DNA of 64,000 nucleotides, taken from contig VZSE01002350.1 in assembly GCA_013398275.1 (NCBI GenBank), forward strand, positions 760 through 64,759, given 5' to 3'. How positions within the stretch are numbered: the stretch's first letter is position 1; the number at the start of each line of letters is the position of its first letter. The notes under the pieces were generated by a model that saw nothing but the letters and a program-made list of their open reading frames with translations, did no database searches and was not told where the DNA came from. Of the stretch, positions 49,117-62,400 are shown piece by piece. A program made the position numbers and the translations under genes. Origin of the DNA: Promerops cafer (lineage: Eukaryota; Chordata; Aves; Passeriformes; Nectariniidae).

Positions 49117-52100
49117 ACAGTTTAGCTGGCAGGTGCAACACTACTGGATATGGTAAGGATTTACCTGTATTCTCGTATTGTCCTTACAATTCAGTACTAA
49201 AAATGAAAAAGAAAAACAAACAAACAAACAAACCAAACAAAAAAAACCCAAACAATTGCACAAAATCAATCAAAACCAAACCAAAACACAACAGGGAATT
49301 GATCATGTCTGCTATTTTGCTTTTTGCTGAAAGAGGTATAATTCTGAGAATTTTGATTCATTTCAGTGAATAAAGCAGTACTATAGAAACTCCTCACTGG
49401 AATCAGCTTCCTGCCATTATCTAAGAAAGATAAGCCCTCAAAGACATTTTCTGTAATCCTTATGTTTTCATGTAGGCCTAGTTTCACTATGTATTGTCTA
49501 AGAAGGGTAGTCATCACAGTGGTTGCAAAAAAGGCCAATTATTGCTAAATTTGGGCAAGGAAACAACTCTCACAAAGAGTAACATTTTCCAAAATTTTTC
49601 CTGTCATAAAATCTTAGCACTTCTGCACAAAGACACATATGGAGCCATATACAGACAAGAGACTCTTAGATGTGGCCAGTGAAACGAAGGAGAATGCTCC
49701 AGCCATAAGTATCTATAGTTTTTTCCTTTAACTGCAGATCTCCAGAATGTTTTTTCAAAGGCAAAACATCATCACTGCCATTTTCCAGGTGGGCAAACTA
49801 AGGCAGAGCTATGTTAGGTGACTTGTCAAGAATCAGTAAACAGCTGAGTAAGACATAGGTTTCTCTTTCATAGGTTTCTCATCCTTCTACTGCCAGGGAG
49901 GGAGATTATAGGAGAGCTACAAATCCTCTTCAAGAGTAGCAGTGGGAGAAATATGCCTGACACATGACTCAACCCTAATACTAATTCTGTACCTCAATAT
50001 TCTTTCATGGAATATTTCTTTTTGCTCCTGGAAAAAAACAGGATGCAGGGCTGAGTGGACACTTGATCTCATCCAGCTTCTCTTGGGCTTCAGTCTTAGA
50101 CATACCTTCTTTAAAGTTTAAATTTGACAATGTTTGGCTACTTCATATTTTAATAATCACAAATACCAGAACCTTGAGACCTATAGAAATCTATACTGAT
50201 TTCTGGGAAAATGCTAGTAGCATTTAAAACCTGAGGAGAAAAAATCAAAACAAATTCCTCATTGCAATGAAAACAAATATAAAACAGATTTAACAAAAAT
50301 CAATTCCAACAAAGTGACATTTCTCCCTGTGTTTGGTTGTAATCTGCATAAAAGAAAAGGTAATTTTTTTAATCATCTCAAAATAGCAGAAAAAAAGGCT
50401 AGTTGTGAAGGCATTGGTTTTCTCTGAAGAGTGCTGATTTGGTCTGTGGTGAAGACAGGACCATGGAAATATGTCTCGTGGTTTCATTATGTCACAGATT
50501 TTGGGTGACAAAACAGAGTCACTTGGTTTGCAGCAAGCTTTACTGATATGTTAGAACAAACCATGAACTCAGTTGTCTGAGGGCAAGGCAGGCCATTTCT
50601 GGCAGATAATTTACAAGGATGGGAAACTCAGCTTGTGTTTAGGGATTAGATATGATATTGCACTTACATTACCTATGCAGTGCTTCCTAAATAGTACCAG
50701 CAAAGTGCTTTCTTTATCAGGAATCTCAGCTGATAATCTGCCCTTGTGCTACCTTCTGGTTTCAGATAGGAGCAAACACAGTGCTCTTAGTAATTTTTTT
50801 ACTCATTTTAAGTGGGTATCTTATTTTTCACTCACCCTACACACTGCTATTTTACCTGCAATGATGCCTTTTTGCCCTGCTCCTGCACTGCAGGGCAAGA
50901 GCAAATGGCTGCAGCCTCTTTAATTTTGGCTCCAAAATTTTGAAAGCTATTCAGACAAAAACAATGCTTCTTCAGTCCCTATCCTTCTGCCTTTTTAAGT
51001 CCCCCTCCAGCCTTGCTTCTGAGCAGCTGCAGGTACGCCTCCCACCCTAATGGTGGCAGAAAAACCCTACACTTCACTCCATTGACTGCAGATAAAGCAG
51101 ACTGCAGCGGGGGAAAGAAACGGGACACATCCTACCACAGTGCAGGAAAAAAATAAAAAGAAAACCATCGACGAAGTGAGAGATGCTCAATAGATCATTG
51201 TGAAGGAAAAGACTGCAACTGTTTAATTTAGAGATGAACTCGGAAGTTACATAAAAGACTGAGCCAAATCTATAAATGATAAAATCAAGAGGCCTTATTG
51301 CTCACATACGCCAGACTGAGGGTAGAAAATGCTGGAAAAAATGCTATAAAATTCTTTCCTAACTCTTGGAATTTACTGTCAGAAGACTTGGTATTTTTAG
51401 TGTGAAATAACAGCAAAACTGATTTGGTATATTTGTGGATGCCTCCTAAACAATTATAGGAGATATGGAATGAAATGCATGTGTTCGTGTAACTGACTTA
51501 CAGGTAAAATGTGTTTGATTAAGAGCCAAGCTAAAATTTGGGTAATGTTTTTGAAAATTCTCTTTCTTCTAGGAGACAATTATAAAATTCTCTTGGCCCA
51601 ATCATCTTCTGAATCAGCCAGAGCCAGTCATGCATCTCCTACACTTATCCTATGGTTACATTACACAATCTGACAAGTTAAACTAAACTGGAATCACATC
51701 AATCTCCTGATCTGTGATCTCCTAACACAGAATATTGTTCAAAAAAGAAAACCAAAGCAAAACAATGTTTCTGATTACAAGTAGCAGTCACAAACTTAAG
51801 GCCCTGCTATAATAAATCAAATGCATCATCTTGTGTTTCATGGTCCTAAAAAACAACTTTTTTTTTTTTTTTTTAAGGCAAAAGACAGTCCTGCATAAGC
51901 AGCTCAGAAATCTGCTTGTTTTAGATCCACCTATGGTGAGATGCAGTCATCACTAATTAATGTTAGTAACATTTTCATTCCTCCTACTTTCTAAGTGTGT
52001 ACATCTGTCAGAACAATTGATCCCTTGCAGCAGTGACAGGAGGAGCACTGAATTTTCTCATTATGATCAAAATATGCTAAGTGATTATAACTTACCACAT

Positions 52101-55100
52101 CTGATACCAAGGCTTAAGTCCTCAAAATTTACTGATAAAATTTATTTTCAGAAATGCTGAAAATGGGGTAACAGACATTCAAGACAAAACTGGAGCTCCT
52201 TCACATCAGTGATACAATACTGCTCATGTAATTCTGGGAAGACTCACAGAATTCATGAGTAATATTAAATTGAAAAAAGAAAAAATTGCATTTGTTAAAC
52301 TGAGTGGAATATAAGGACACTGTGCAAAAGAAATCCTTGTCCTCTTGTCTGGGTACTATCCATGCTGCCATAAAGCCCATGCAACAACTATATGGCATGA
52401 TGAAACGGCATCAACTAAAAATCTAGTTTGGAAGGGATTTCTGGAAGCTGCCCACCCTGACATGGGACACAATGTTATACAGATTGAGTCATATTTTTTA
52501 TTCCTCACCATTCCTTTTCTTCCAGATAATGCTTTCAAAACAATCATCTTTACCCTATTTTTAACTCCATCCTAATTTTGACTGTTTCTGCCTCCTTTTC
52601 CATATCCCACTTGCTAAAGGCAAAAATTTCACAATTAAAAACCACATTTGTGAAGTGGACAAAACGGTTACCAAAGACAAAAACAGTGTCGAGACAACAG
52701 TCAAAAAGCACCAAACCCCCTGGAAAACAATCTGGTTAAAACAAACCTGCTACTGTAGGTTGTCTTAGGATCACTGGGTAGGAAATAGGCATTTGTCTCC
52801 AATCATGGCCGTGGGCAGTGAGAGCCCCCGTGCATCACTGAGCAGGAGCCTGCAAAGCTGACATCAAACAATGCCTCACCCGTGTCTGAAAGGTGCAGAC
52901 AGGGGTCAGCTCTGTGACTGCCAGTGGTGATTTAAAGCACATGTGTAATTGGAAACACAAATGGGAGCTTGTGTTGTTTGGCTTTAACAGGGAGCTTTTG
53001 AGAATGGCACCCTGTGACTGCACAAAGAGCAAAAACACCAATCAGCCCTGCGAAGAAAGAGTTACACAATGGGACAGGGGAGTTTTCCTCCACCGGGCTG
53101 TAGAAACTCAAGAACTTTCTGGCAGATCCAGAACATCCAGCCCAAACTCCTGTTCTTCTGAGAGGGACTGTCACCTTACATGTAAGAAGCCACAAAGAGA
53201 TACAATTTGAACCTTAATAATGTTTATCTTCATGTGCCAGGAAGAAGATGTCAAATGCCTCAAGGTCTGAGTGTTTGGAAGAGGCCTGAAGTCTTTACAA
53301 TCTGATGCTGCTTTAGAAGTGCCCATGCCGCTCAGGTTCTTTGCTTTTTAATAAGGAGGCCATTCTTCTCCTAGTCCCTGAAAAGGCTGAAGGCCTTCAA
53401 GCTTCTGATGGTTGTGAGAACCATAATCTAATATGCATGTTATGCAGAAACATTCATTTCATCAGAGGGTTCAAGCTTACTTGCTCCTGTCTAGAATTCC
53501 TAGTTGCTCTCTGCACAGCAGTTGCAGGTTCCCCCGTTATGATGTCCTTTTCTTATTTTCTGTGACTTTATTGTGTCACATTTGATTGGTTTGGTCATTA
53601 ATTTTGTTCAATTAAGATCAGTGGCAGTTTCAGCATTATTTTGAATTGGAGCAGTCACACACCTTCTCTGTAAGTCTAAATTTATTCAACAATCCTTTAT
53701 ACTAGCATTTTCCCATACCCCTCTTCATTCTTGTTGAACCTCAATTAATTCTGCATTATCCTTTTTATGATTAAGTACCTAGAACTGAACATAGCTTTTA
53801 AAGTAAAGTAGAGTTACTAATATAAATAATGGCACTTATAATTGTTTCTATATTATTATTTATCCTCCTGCATCCTCCTATTTTTTTGTCCTCTCTTACA
53901 AAAGCTGCAGATCAAGCAAAAGACTATATGGATCTGCCAAAAACTCTTTGGTTAAATTGTTTCAAGATCTCATTCTTCTAACTTTACCTCATAGCCTAAG
54001 GCAGAATCTTTTTGACTCTGAATTCCTAAAAGCCCCCTAGACAGCAGCCATATGTAATGTTGCTGCAACATTTGTGCAGAAGATGGACAATAGAGTTGTA
54101 CAAGCAAACCACAACATTTTGAAATACCATCCCTTGTTCCATATGACTAGAGTAGAGGCTGCCAAGCAAGAACAGAGTGTAGGAGGAGGATCTTCAAAAG
54201 CTGTTAGCTTTAGACTGAAATCCATAATACCCAGCGGGAAGCTCTTATAAGTGAAAGGTTCTCCATGTTTACTGCACGGTTCCAAAGACTTGCTGAACTA
54301 ACATGCTGCTGGAAAGACAGAATTTCACTTCTTGAGTTCTTTCCTCTTTCAGGAAATGGCTGTGTTAAGGCCAGGTAACTTTCAAAATTTAAGTCCAACT
54401 AGTGCTTTCTCAAGGGACAATACAGAAGAATGCTGTTTTCTGAAAAGGTAAGGAAGTCTTCTTCACCAAGAACTTGACAGATATTACTGTGCAGTGGCTG
54501 CACTTCAACATCAAGGGCTTTCTCCCATCTCACAGTCTTCCATGAATGTGAATTCTTGTCTCATGTCACTTGAGTTCTTTGGAGAGGAAAACCACACAGA
54601 GTATTCAATTAATTCAGCTTCTCCAGGCATTGGTATTCTTCAAGTATAACTTCCAACATTGCTCTGATTACTGTTGGTTCATTTTTGTTCTGAATAAATC
54701 AAAGTGATGTACACAGTTTTGTACCCCTGGCTAGCTTTAGAGAAGCCCAGTGCTTTGCTCTGCCCTGCTGGGATTTACTTTTGTATGCACACTTGATTTT
54801 CCTGGAAATTTGAATTTCTCTTTGTCTGATACAATTTCATGGCTGTGGCAAACCCACACAGTTCAGCATGAGGTTGGAAACTGTTGCTATCATAGTGCCA
54901 AGAGATAATTAGCTCAGCAATGTTAACACACATGCTTGGCATTCGTTGTCAGACAGGGTGGGAACAGAATGCAGCAAGATTTCCACCACAGTTGTCCACT
55001 GACCCTGCTGTCTGCTCTGTCCCAGCTGCCCATGCTTCCACTCTTCCTCTGCAGCCGTGGCATCAGTTTGTGCAGGTACCAGGTGCCAGGGAGCACTAAA

Positions 55101-58100
55101 CACATGCATCTGTGCTTCTTCCTCTTCCAGGGCACCTTTCCCTCCCGTCTCTCCCCAGTATCTCTGCAGTGCCCACCTCCCCTTCTATCCATGTTGACCA
55201 GCAGAACTCCACAGGCTTGTTTCCTGCTTTCTAGGAAGAGCAAATGGAGCTCAGAAGGAAGCACATGGAAATCTCCATCCTTAAAATGAAAGCTGACTCA
55301 CAAGGCCAGCAGAGGTGATATTTAAATGCCTGTGTTTCAAAGCTCTGTGTTGGAAAGCCACTGTTTTCTATGTTTGGTGCATTTTACCAAGGAAGGCTGA
55401 AGGGAGTTGTCTAAATTAGAGAACAGCTTTGCACACAGGGCAAATATTTCATTATTGACCACGTAAAACAATGTCAAATGCTTTGTGCCTCAGAAGGGCA
55501 TGAAATCCACCTTCTCGGAAGCAATACCTATGGGGTTGATGGACTCCAGCCACAAATCTTTCCTTCCACACAGCTCCTTTTAGCCCTTGATCATAATGTT
55601 AAAAATCCCAAGAGAGGCCTGACACAGTAATTGTTATTAATTGTCATTCGTTCCTCTCTTTATGATCTTTTTCTCTGAGAAGATGGCTGCCCATTACTCA
55701 TGAACATTTCAGATGACAGTGCAATTTCCTAGAAAACCTTGATGATGTAACAGTTACCTGAAAGAATAATTTATGTACAGTTCTGCCTATCTGGAGGACG
55801 TTTTCTACAGTAGAAGGAAGAAGATGATTCCTTCAAAAGAAGGAAGAAGGAAAAAAAAAAAAAAACAAACAACCCCCCCACCAAAAACCACAACAAAAGA
55901 ATGACATCCTCACTATTAAAAAAACCCCAAACCAAAAACCCTTAGCCTGACATATGTTCTTGAGCTGAAGATATTTGATATTATTTCTATTTGGACTGTG
56001 GTAGGATTGGTTAATCCTTGTGAGTATTTCATATTATGTAAACAGCTCCTATTATTACACAATACATTTTCTAATACATCCCAATTAAGCAGTTTCCCAA
56101 GGGAATAAAAAGAACTCTTTCTTACTTGGAAGTACAACAAGTAAGCCAGATTGAAAGTCATATTATAAATCTCGAAGCAACAATATTTTTTAAAAACAAC
56201 ACACAACAAACCTTGCCTGGCTCGGGAGCAACAGCAAATATGTTAATATATAACAGCAAGTATGTTACTATGTATGGGAGGAAAAAGAGTAAGGAGAATA
56301 AACCTAATGCTTCTGCAAAAGTTATGTGGAAGATAGATTTTAAAAAACATACAGCAGTCACAGAAATTCCAATGTTAATTTACTGGGCTAATCTGAAATA
56401 CCATTGAAATGCTTTGAAAACCCAGGTCTAAATATTTGTATCTGAGATATTGGACAGTAAATTCATTTGGAAAGACAATGGCAACTCCTAATTTTTGAGG
56501 CTTGTGTGCACCTACAGGTCTTACCCACTTTATCTTGGATGAAGAAATTATGCTTGCAGTTTAACTCTTCCACATCTTTGGCTACAGAAGCAATGACTGC
56601 CAGTAAACTCTGAGCCTATTTTTTATCATATTTTTGAACAAAATGTATAGAACTGGAAGACATTCATAAAATCTCAAAGAAGCCAACCTATTTATATGCA
56701 TGCGTTTGACTATCTTAACCCTATAGAACTAATATTTACTTCTGATAGAAGGAAGAGAGAGAATTTTAAAGTGAAAAGGGAAGAATTAAAATGCAGAAAT
56801 GGAAATTACTCTGGCTTGTGTGATGAAAAACATTCTCACTGCATGTCAAGGAGGTCAGTCTAGTTAGCATCAGCATGTGAAAGATTTGGAACAACTGCAA
56901 ATCTTGTAGCACTACCTGTAGGGCTGAGGCAAAACAGAAGTGAAAAAACCCTCTTGTAGTAAATCCACTGCCATTTTATTTGCAGTGCACCTTCTTTAAA
57001 TTCCAAGCAGATACAAACAAACTGCATGTTCGTTCTCTCTGTAGGAATATTTGTTTTGGAGTGGGATCAGCAGTATTCCCTAATCCCCATTTTTATTAGT
57101 AGTCCACAGAAAAATTTCAAAGTGACAGTTATAAAGTACTGAACCCCACTACATCAGCAGAAAGCACATCAACGCACCAAGCAGCAATTCTTCCCATAAA
57201 GCCACACTGCTTTATGTAGGAGACATTTCCTATTCAGGCAGCCCCTTAGAGAACTGGACAGCATTTGGGATAATTCCCAAATATCAAAGAATACAAAGTA
57301 GGCAGAAGTTAAAGAAGACAGTCAGCCAAAATATTTCTCTTTCTTTAATCCTGAGAAAGAATCCTTTGAAAAGTGCCAGCGCAGAATCTGTCCATCCTGA
57401 TTATTTTGAATAATCCTTTGTTCCACCGAGCCTACCCATTGAAATGAAACTGGAAATACTAAGAATCTCCGTTAACTCTGTTGGGCTGAGGGGAATAAAT
57501 ATGAGAAGAAAGAATGAAAATCATGTTATAAACTTTAAAAAAACCCAAAACAAACAAACAAGAAATGAATGGACCAAGGACAAATATGTTACAGGGTAAA
57601 AAAAAATGAAAATCTTCTTTCTTTTCATTTTTTCTTTTCTCCACTTCCTGTATTAACAGCAGAGGGCTGTTTTTCCACTCAGAAATGCCTCTTTACAATA
57701 AGCATGTCCAGACCCGATTAGAAAACTGTTTTTCCCAACATCATTTGGCTTTAGCTGAATTGCTATGGTTTCCCACCCTTCCTATGAATCAGCACTCCTT
57801 TTCCATCATCCATCACTTTCCACACAGTCTGCACTGTTCTGTCTACCCAGGGCCTAAAAGAAATAATGCACTGGCTATACATCTGCCTTTTTTGGAGGTC
57901 CTTTACACTCACTAAGGAATGTACATCTAAAAAAGCAACAAGATGTACTCTTCTTACTTTGTAGAAATTAGGGCATGTTGAATATTAAAATATTTTCTCA
58001 GAGCTATGCAAAATATCTTAATGTTTAAATATTTACATATTATAATAGAACTCACAGGTTCCAAATAAGTTTTAGAGATCCTTAGCTTGGGGCTCCATAT

Positions 58101-59127
58101 AATGCAGCCAAAACACAAAGGGAACACCCTAGAATAACAAGCAATTGATGGATGGAATAGGAAAAGTAAAAACAAAAAAAAGAAACAAAAGGAAAATAAA
58201 AACTTATGGAAGAATAATTGAAATGTTATTGAGTTTTAAACCTTGTTCTTATTATTTTGCAGTACTCTGTCCTTACCAAAGTAGCACAGAAATAGAAACA
58301 AAAGTATGGAGTGGATTTGTGGCATCTGTGAGTCTGCCCCACAAATTATAGTTAAATGAGAGAAGCAATTCAGAGGACAGGACAAACTGAAGAAGAAGCT
58401 CCAGAAACAAGGACAAAAGAGATTAAACTTTTTAATGGAAAGAAGAGGAAGTAGAAACAGCAGAACAGGTGATTTTTCCTTGTAAAATCCATCACTGGTG
58501 CTGCCAGGGTGAAACTCTTTCACCCTTCACAGGCTCAGCCAACCATAACAAGGACACGGGCTCACTCTGTGAAGACACTAGCAGGAATGTTTAGTATAGA
58601 ATCACAGACTGATTCTCTAAAAGGATGAAGCAAATCTAGAACAAACTTGGGTCTTGTTTTAGCTGAGTGCTGACTGCTGCTCCCTGAGAAGCTCAGACAG
58701 GAGCCCCAGATTGCATCCTGCAAACTTCAGTGGGCAAGAAAATCAGGACATTGTGAGAAACACAGCCAAGTGTAGGATGGGTTAGACAAAAATGAGAATA
58801 ATAGGGGAGCTGTACTGCAGGGGAAGGTTTCAAGGAAAAGAACACCCAATGTGCCACCAGGCACCTGTACTGCTGAGGGCAGAAAGAGAGATGAAAGCTG
58901 TAGGTCACCTTCTACAGAAATAACAAATGTAGCTAGAATAAAAGAAAATAGAAGGCATAAAGACATAAATGAACTCTCTGTAAAAATTAAGTCAGGCTTG
59001 GCATTCAGGTGTCATTGCTGAAGGCCGTGCTACTGAGAAAGGCCACTGATAGGCACCTCTTTAAATTTATCGGTTTCAAGCTGAAATCACTGTTAAAAAG
59101 CCAAAATAGTGTATTTTCTTTTCATGG
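49117..59127. other. Long AT-rich stretch with no recognised gene or TE
   Basis: Contains an A/C-rich AAAC tract (49215-49250), a 17-T run (51858-51874) and an A run of about 15 followed by C-rich DNA (55851-55880). 54950-55260 is a GC-richer patch with open frames on both strands (up to 117 codons), without known motifs. 55390-55800 looks like a conserved non-coding element. No exon of a known family is seen. Confidence 0.45.
51858..51874. repeat. Poly(T) run of 17
   Basis: A homopolymer tract; no retrotransposed sequence is recognised next to it. Confidence 0.9.
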
Positions 59128-59456
59128 GGACCTAATCAATATCAATATGCACAAATATCTGAAGGAATGGTGCAAGTAAGATGGAGCTAGGCTCTTTTCA
59201 GTGGTACTCAGTGACAGGACCACAGGCAGTAAACAAACTATAACAGGGAGGTTTTTTACCCTCTGAAAACAAGGAAACTCTTTTCACTGTGATTGTGACA
59301 GCAATGGCACAGGTATCCCAGAGAAGCCCTCTGGAGAGTCCCTCTTTAGAGGTATTCCTGTCTAGAAAAGATCCTGAGTAACCTGCCGAGGCAGGTGGGC
59401 TGGACCAAGGTGACCTCCAGTGGTTCCTTTCAGCCCCAACCATTCTGTGATTCTCT
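59128..59456 (+). mobile_element. CR1 LINE, 3' end fragment
   Basis: In order: CAATATGCACAAATATCTGA, AGATGGAGCTAGGCTCTTTT, CAGTGACAGGACCACAGGCA, AACTCTTTTCACTGTGATTG, TGGCACAGGTATCCCAGAGA, GTGACCTCCAGTGGTTCCTT and CCAACCATTCTGTGATTC. This is the C-terminal ORF2 and 3' UTR of a CR1 on the + strand, ending in one ATTCTGTG octamer. It is the same subfamily as the oppositely oriented copy at 28957-29310. The frame is broken; the - strand open frame at 59198-59443 is antisense. Confidence 0.9.
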
Positions 59457-62400
59457 TTTACAATAATGAATAGTTAATAACTTTCATTTTACAGAAAAAA
59501 CAGTAATGTTCTCAGAAAATGCCCTCCTTTGTATCTTTAAGCAGGATGTTGCTTGACACAGGTTGCCTTTGGACTCCTTAATACGGAAAGCAGAGACAAA
59601 AGAACGTGTTCAGAATGGATGAAAGAACTGAATACCTACCCCTATGGGTCACTGGAATTTTTAGTTCATATATATTTTCACATGGCAACTGTGCTCTCTT
59701 TGCTTTCACTACATGTCGCAAAGAAAATCATAAGTGCTTTTGGAGGGTTAATAGTGGGTTAGCAGATATTTTAGGGTATGCTACCAACAAGAGCAGCATG
59801 CGTAATATATGTTTATGAAAATGTCAGTGGGAAATGTTACACACAATTATAAGCAACCTATTGACTTCTTAGAATTTAAAACAAGGTATTAAACATCCAT
59901 GAGTAATTATTAACTTTCAATGAAGTATTTCTGTACACTATCTTAATACTGTTCATGCCTACCTTCTCATACTAACAGCTGAAAGAAACTTCCATTTCTT
60001 TTGCTATCCTGTACTTATTACATTCAAGAGATTTAAAATAAGTGTTTCTAACTGGACAGGTGAATTCCTAGACTGAAAGGCTTCTTTTCTTTTCCAGAGC
60101 TGGTAACATTATACTTCCAGTGCATCCCCAAACCTAATACTACATCCTTGAAAAGTGAAACAGGAAGTAGCAACTGTCTGTTACAATTAAGGGCAAAATT
60201 AAAATACTGTGTTGGCTATTACTCAAATATCTTCTGCTTTTCCTTAAAAAATATATGTTAATTTAGCATGACATCATTGAGGACTGCTAGAATTTTCATG
60301 ATGTTTCATTGTATCTGAAGAGAATAATAAGATGGAAAAATGTTTAACCTTTCTCTTTGGTGAACATAGATCTTACTGTCAGATTTGGAAGCAATAAAAC
60401 TATGATTTGTTCAGTGAGCTTGATTGGTAGTGACAGAATACAGGAATCGTTGGAGTTGGAATCATAGATATTGTGTGAGGTTTAAGGGGAAATGATTTCT
60501 AAATTAAACTAGCCAAGGTGAGAAATGTTCAACTAGTCGTCAACCAACTGATATCCAGGTAGACAGGGGAGAGGGGGAGATGTGGATGGAGTTTATGCAC
60601 AGAATCTAAATAGAATAAAGCTGATCCAGGCATTGTTTTGTATGTTATCATTTCATTCTTTCCTGATAAGCAGGATAGCTAGGAAAATTCCCTCAAAACC
60701 TAGAGAAATAGGATTTCTTCTTTTTTTCAGATGTTCATTGCAGATAGAGGTACACGGGGAGAGATACAGGTGCATAAATGTACATACACATAGCAACTCA
60801 CAGAGAAAATATGTGATGAAGTGGTGTGATAGAAAATCTAGAATTCATATGCTACTCCCACATGGCAGACACCAGCAAAGTGTCCATAACATTCCAAACA
60901 CATGTACACAGGTTCTTTATTCTATATGTCTCATTATGAGTTCTGCCAATGCCATCTTTTTACCATTCATCTGTTTTAAAGAATTTCAAGCAATTACAAC
61001 CATTATGTGTCCCTCTGCCTAATCATCAAGTGCCTTTGGTACTATCAGTTCAGATACTGCAGCCAGGCAAAAGTATGTGTCCAACATGTTTTAGACATCT
61101 CCGACTTTTTGACATCTTGCTAATAGGTATTGGTGTGAACATAGCAAAAGTAATATCTTTGATGCTGACAGGGTCAAAATCATATGCAGCCTGCCGGTGT
61201 GTGGTGTGCATTTCCACCACCTGTCAGAAATCCCTGCCTTTAGGATTTTGGACTTTTGCTCTGTTACTAGGCAAGGAGCAGATTTTGCCTGTCCTGGGCC
61301 TCAGTGAGCTTTGGAGGAAGAGAAAAGTGATTAGAAAGAAACTGCAGTTGAAGTTACTGTGAGGGAAATAGTCTGGGTAGATTTTAATTAGAAATGTTAA
61401 ATGCAATTATGCAATCCTTCATCTAGCCTAGCAGCTCATCACTGCACCCATTAAAAGAGAGGGATACAACCTATTCCTCGATTTCTGCATCTCCCAGTTG
61501 TCCCTCCCCACAATCAAATCAGGAAAGTACGGATTAAAGTCTCTCTGGTTTCCATGTCAGTTGCCACAGCATTCTCTGGCAGGACTGTGGAGGAGTAGCT
61601 GTGAAAGCTTTGTTCAACCCTGCATGTCAAAGTGCCTCTTTTGGGCCACTTGGAGGGCAGATGAAGAATTCGTATTCCCACCCCTCCTTTGGCTGTTCCT
61701 GGAGCACTGCGCCTGTGAGTGCCCAGAACAGGGAGAGTTCTCAATGGATTGCAGTGCAGCACACAAGGAAACCTCTATTAAGCTCACTCCAAGGCAGATT
61801 TGTCAGACACTTTAAACTTGGACACAAAATTTGCCTGAAACACATCTCTCTGAGACCAGCCAGCCATGCTGCGAGTTCTCTTCAGAGGCAAAAAGTGCAG
61901 GTTTTCTGGGAACAGCTAAGACTTTCCAGAAAAAAAGAAAAGCCACAGAATTAATTCCTGCCTAATTTAATTAATCATTTTAGCTGTGACTTAAATATAA
62001 GGCAAATGTAATAAAAACATCAGGTTGAGACAAACTGCTGTCAAAAGTGTTGGCTGGAGGCCTTAAAATGTGGCAAAGTTGCACAGAGCTGAGTGTTGGC
62101 GGCTGTACTTGCTGTGTCTGTTTATGGTACCACTGTCATACAGTGTTCTGTACATTACAGGCATTTTAAAGAACTGTTTGCTCCATGCCCACCACAATCT
62201 CAGTTTCTGGAAGCCTGAAGCCTTCCCAGTCCTGAAATCTCTTAACAGCAGCTCCCATGGAGCTCCCAAATATGTTATTGAAAGCGGAAGGCTGGTTAAA
62301 AATTTCCAGAAAGTGACAATCCTCCTGATATCAGCCATGCAGCTACCTTGAAAACATGTAGATTCCCACTGAAGTAGAGATCTGACCCTGAAAATGCATT

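Noticed and set aside
55851..55865. A15 run as a possible poly(A) tail of a processed pseudogene
   Set aside because: No gene-like sequence or target-site duplication was recognised upstream, and C-rich DNA follows.
58598..58620. ATAGAATCACAGACTG, like a CR1 octamer tail
   Set aside because: The resemblance ends after about 16 bases and the following sequence is not CR1.
60582..61362. Overlapping 146- and 137-codon open frames
   Set aside because: They overlap in different frames, lack any recognisable motif or splice context, and are near chance length for this composition.
61498..61954. Overlapping 105- and 117-codon open frames
   Set aside because: A GC-richer patch with frames on both strands and no recognisable domain.
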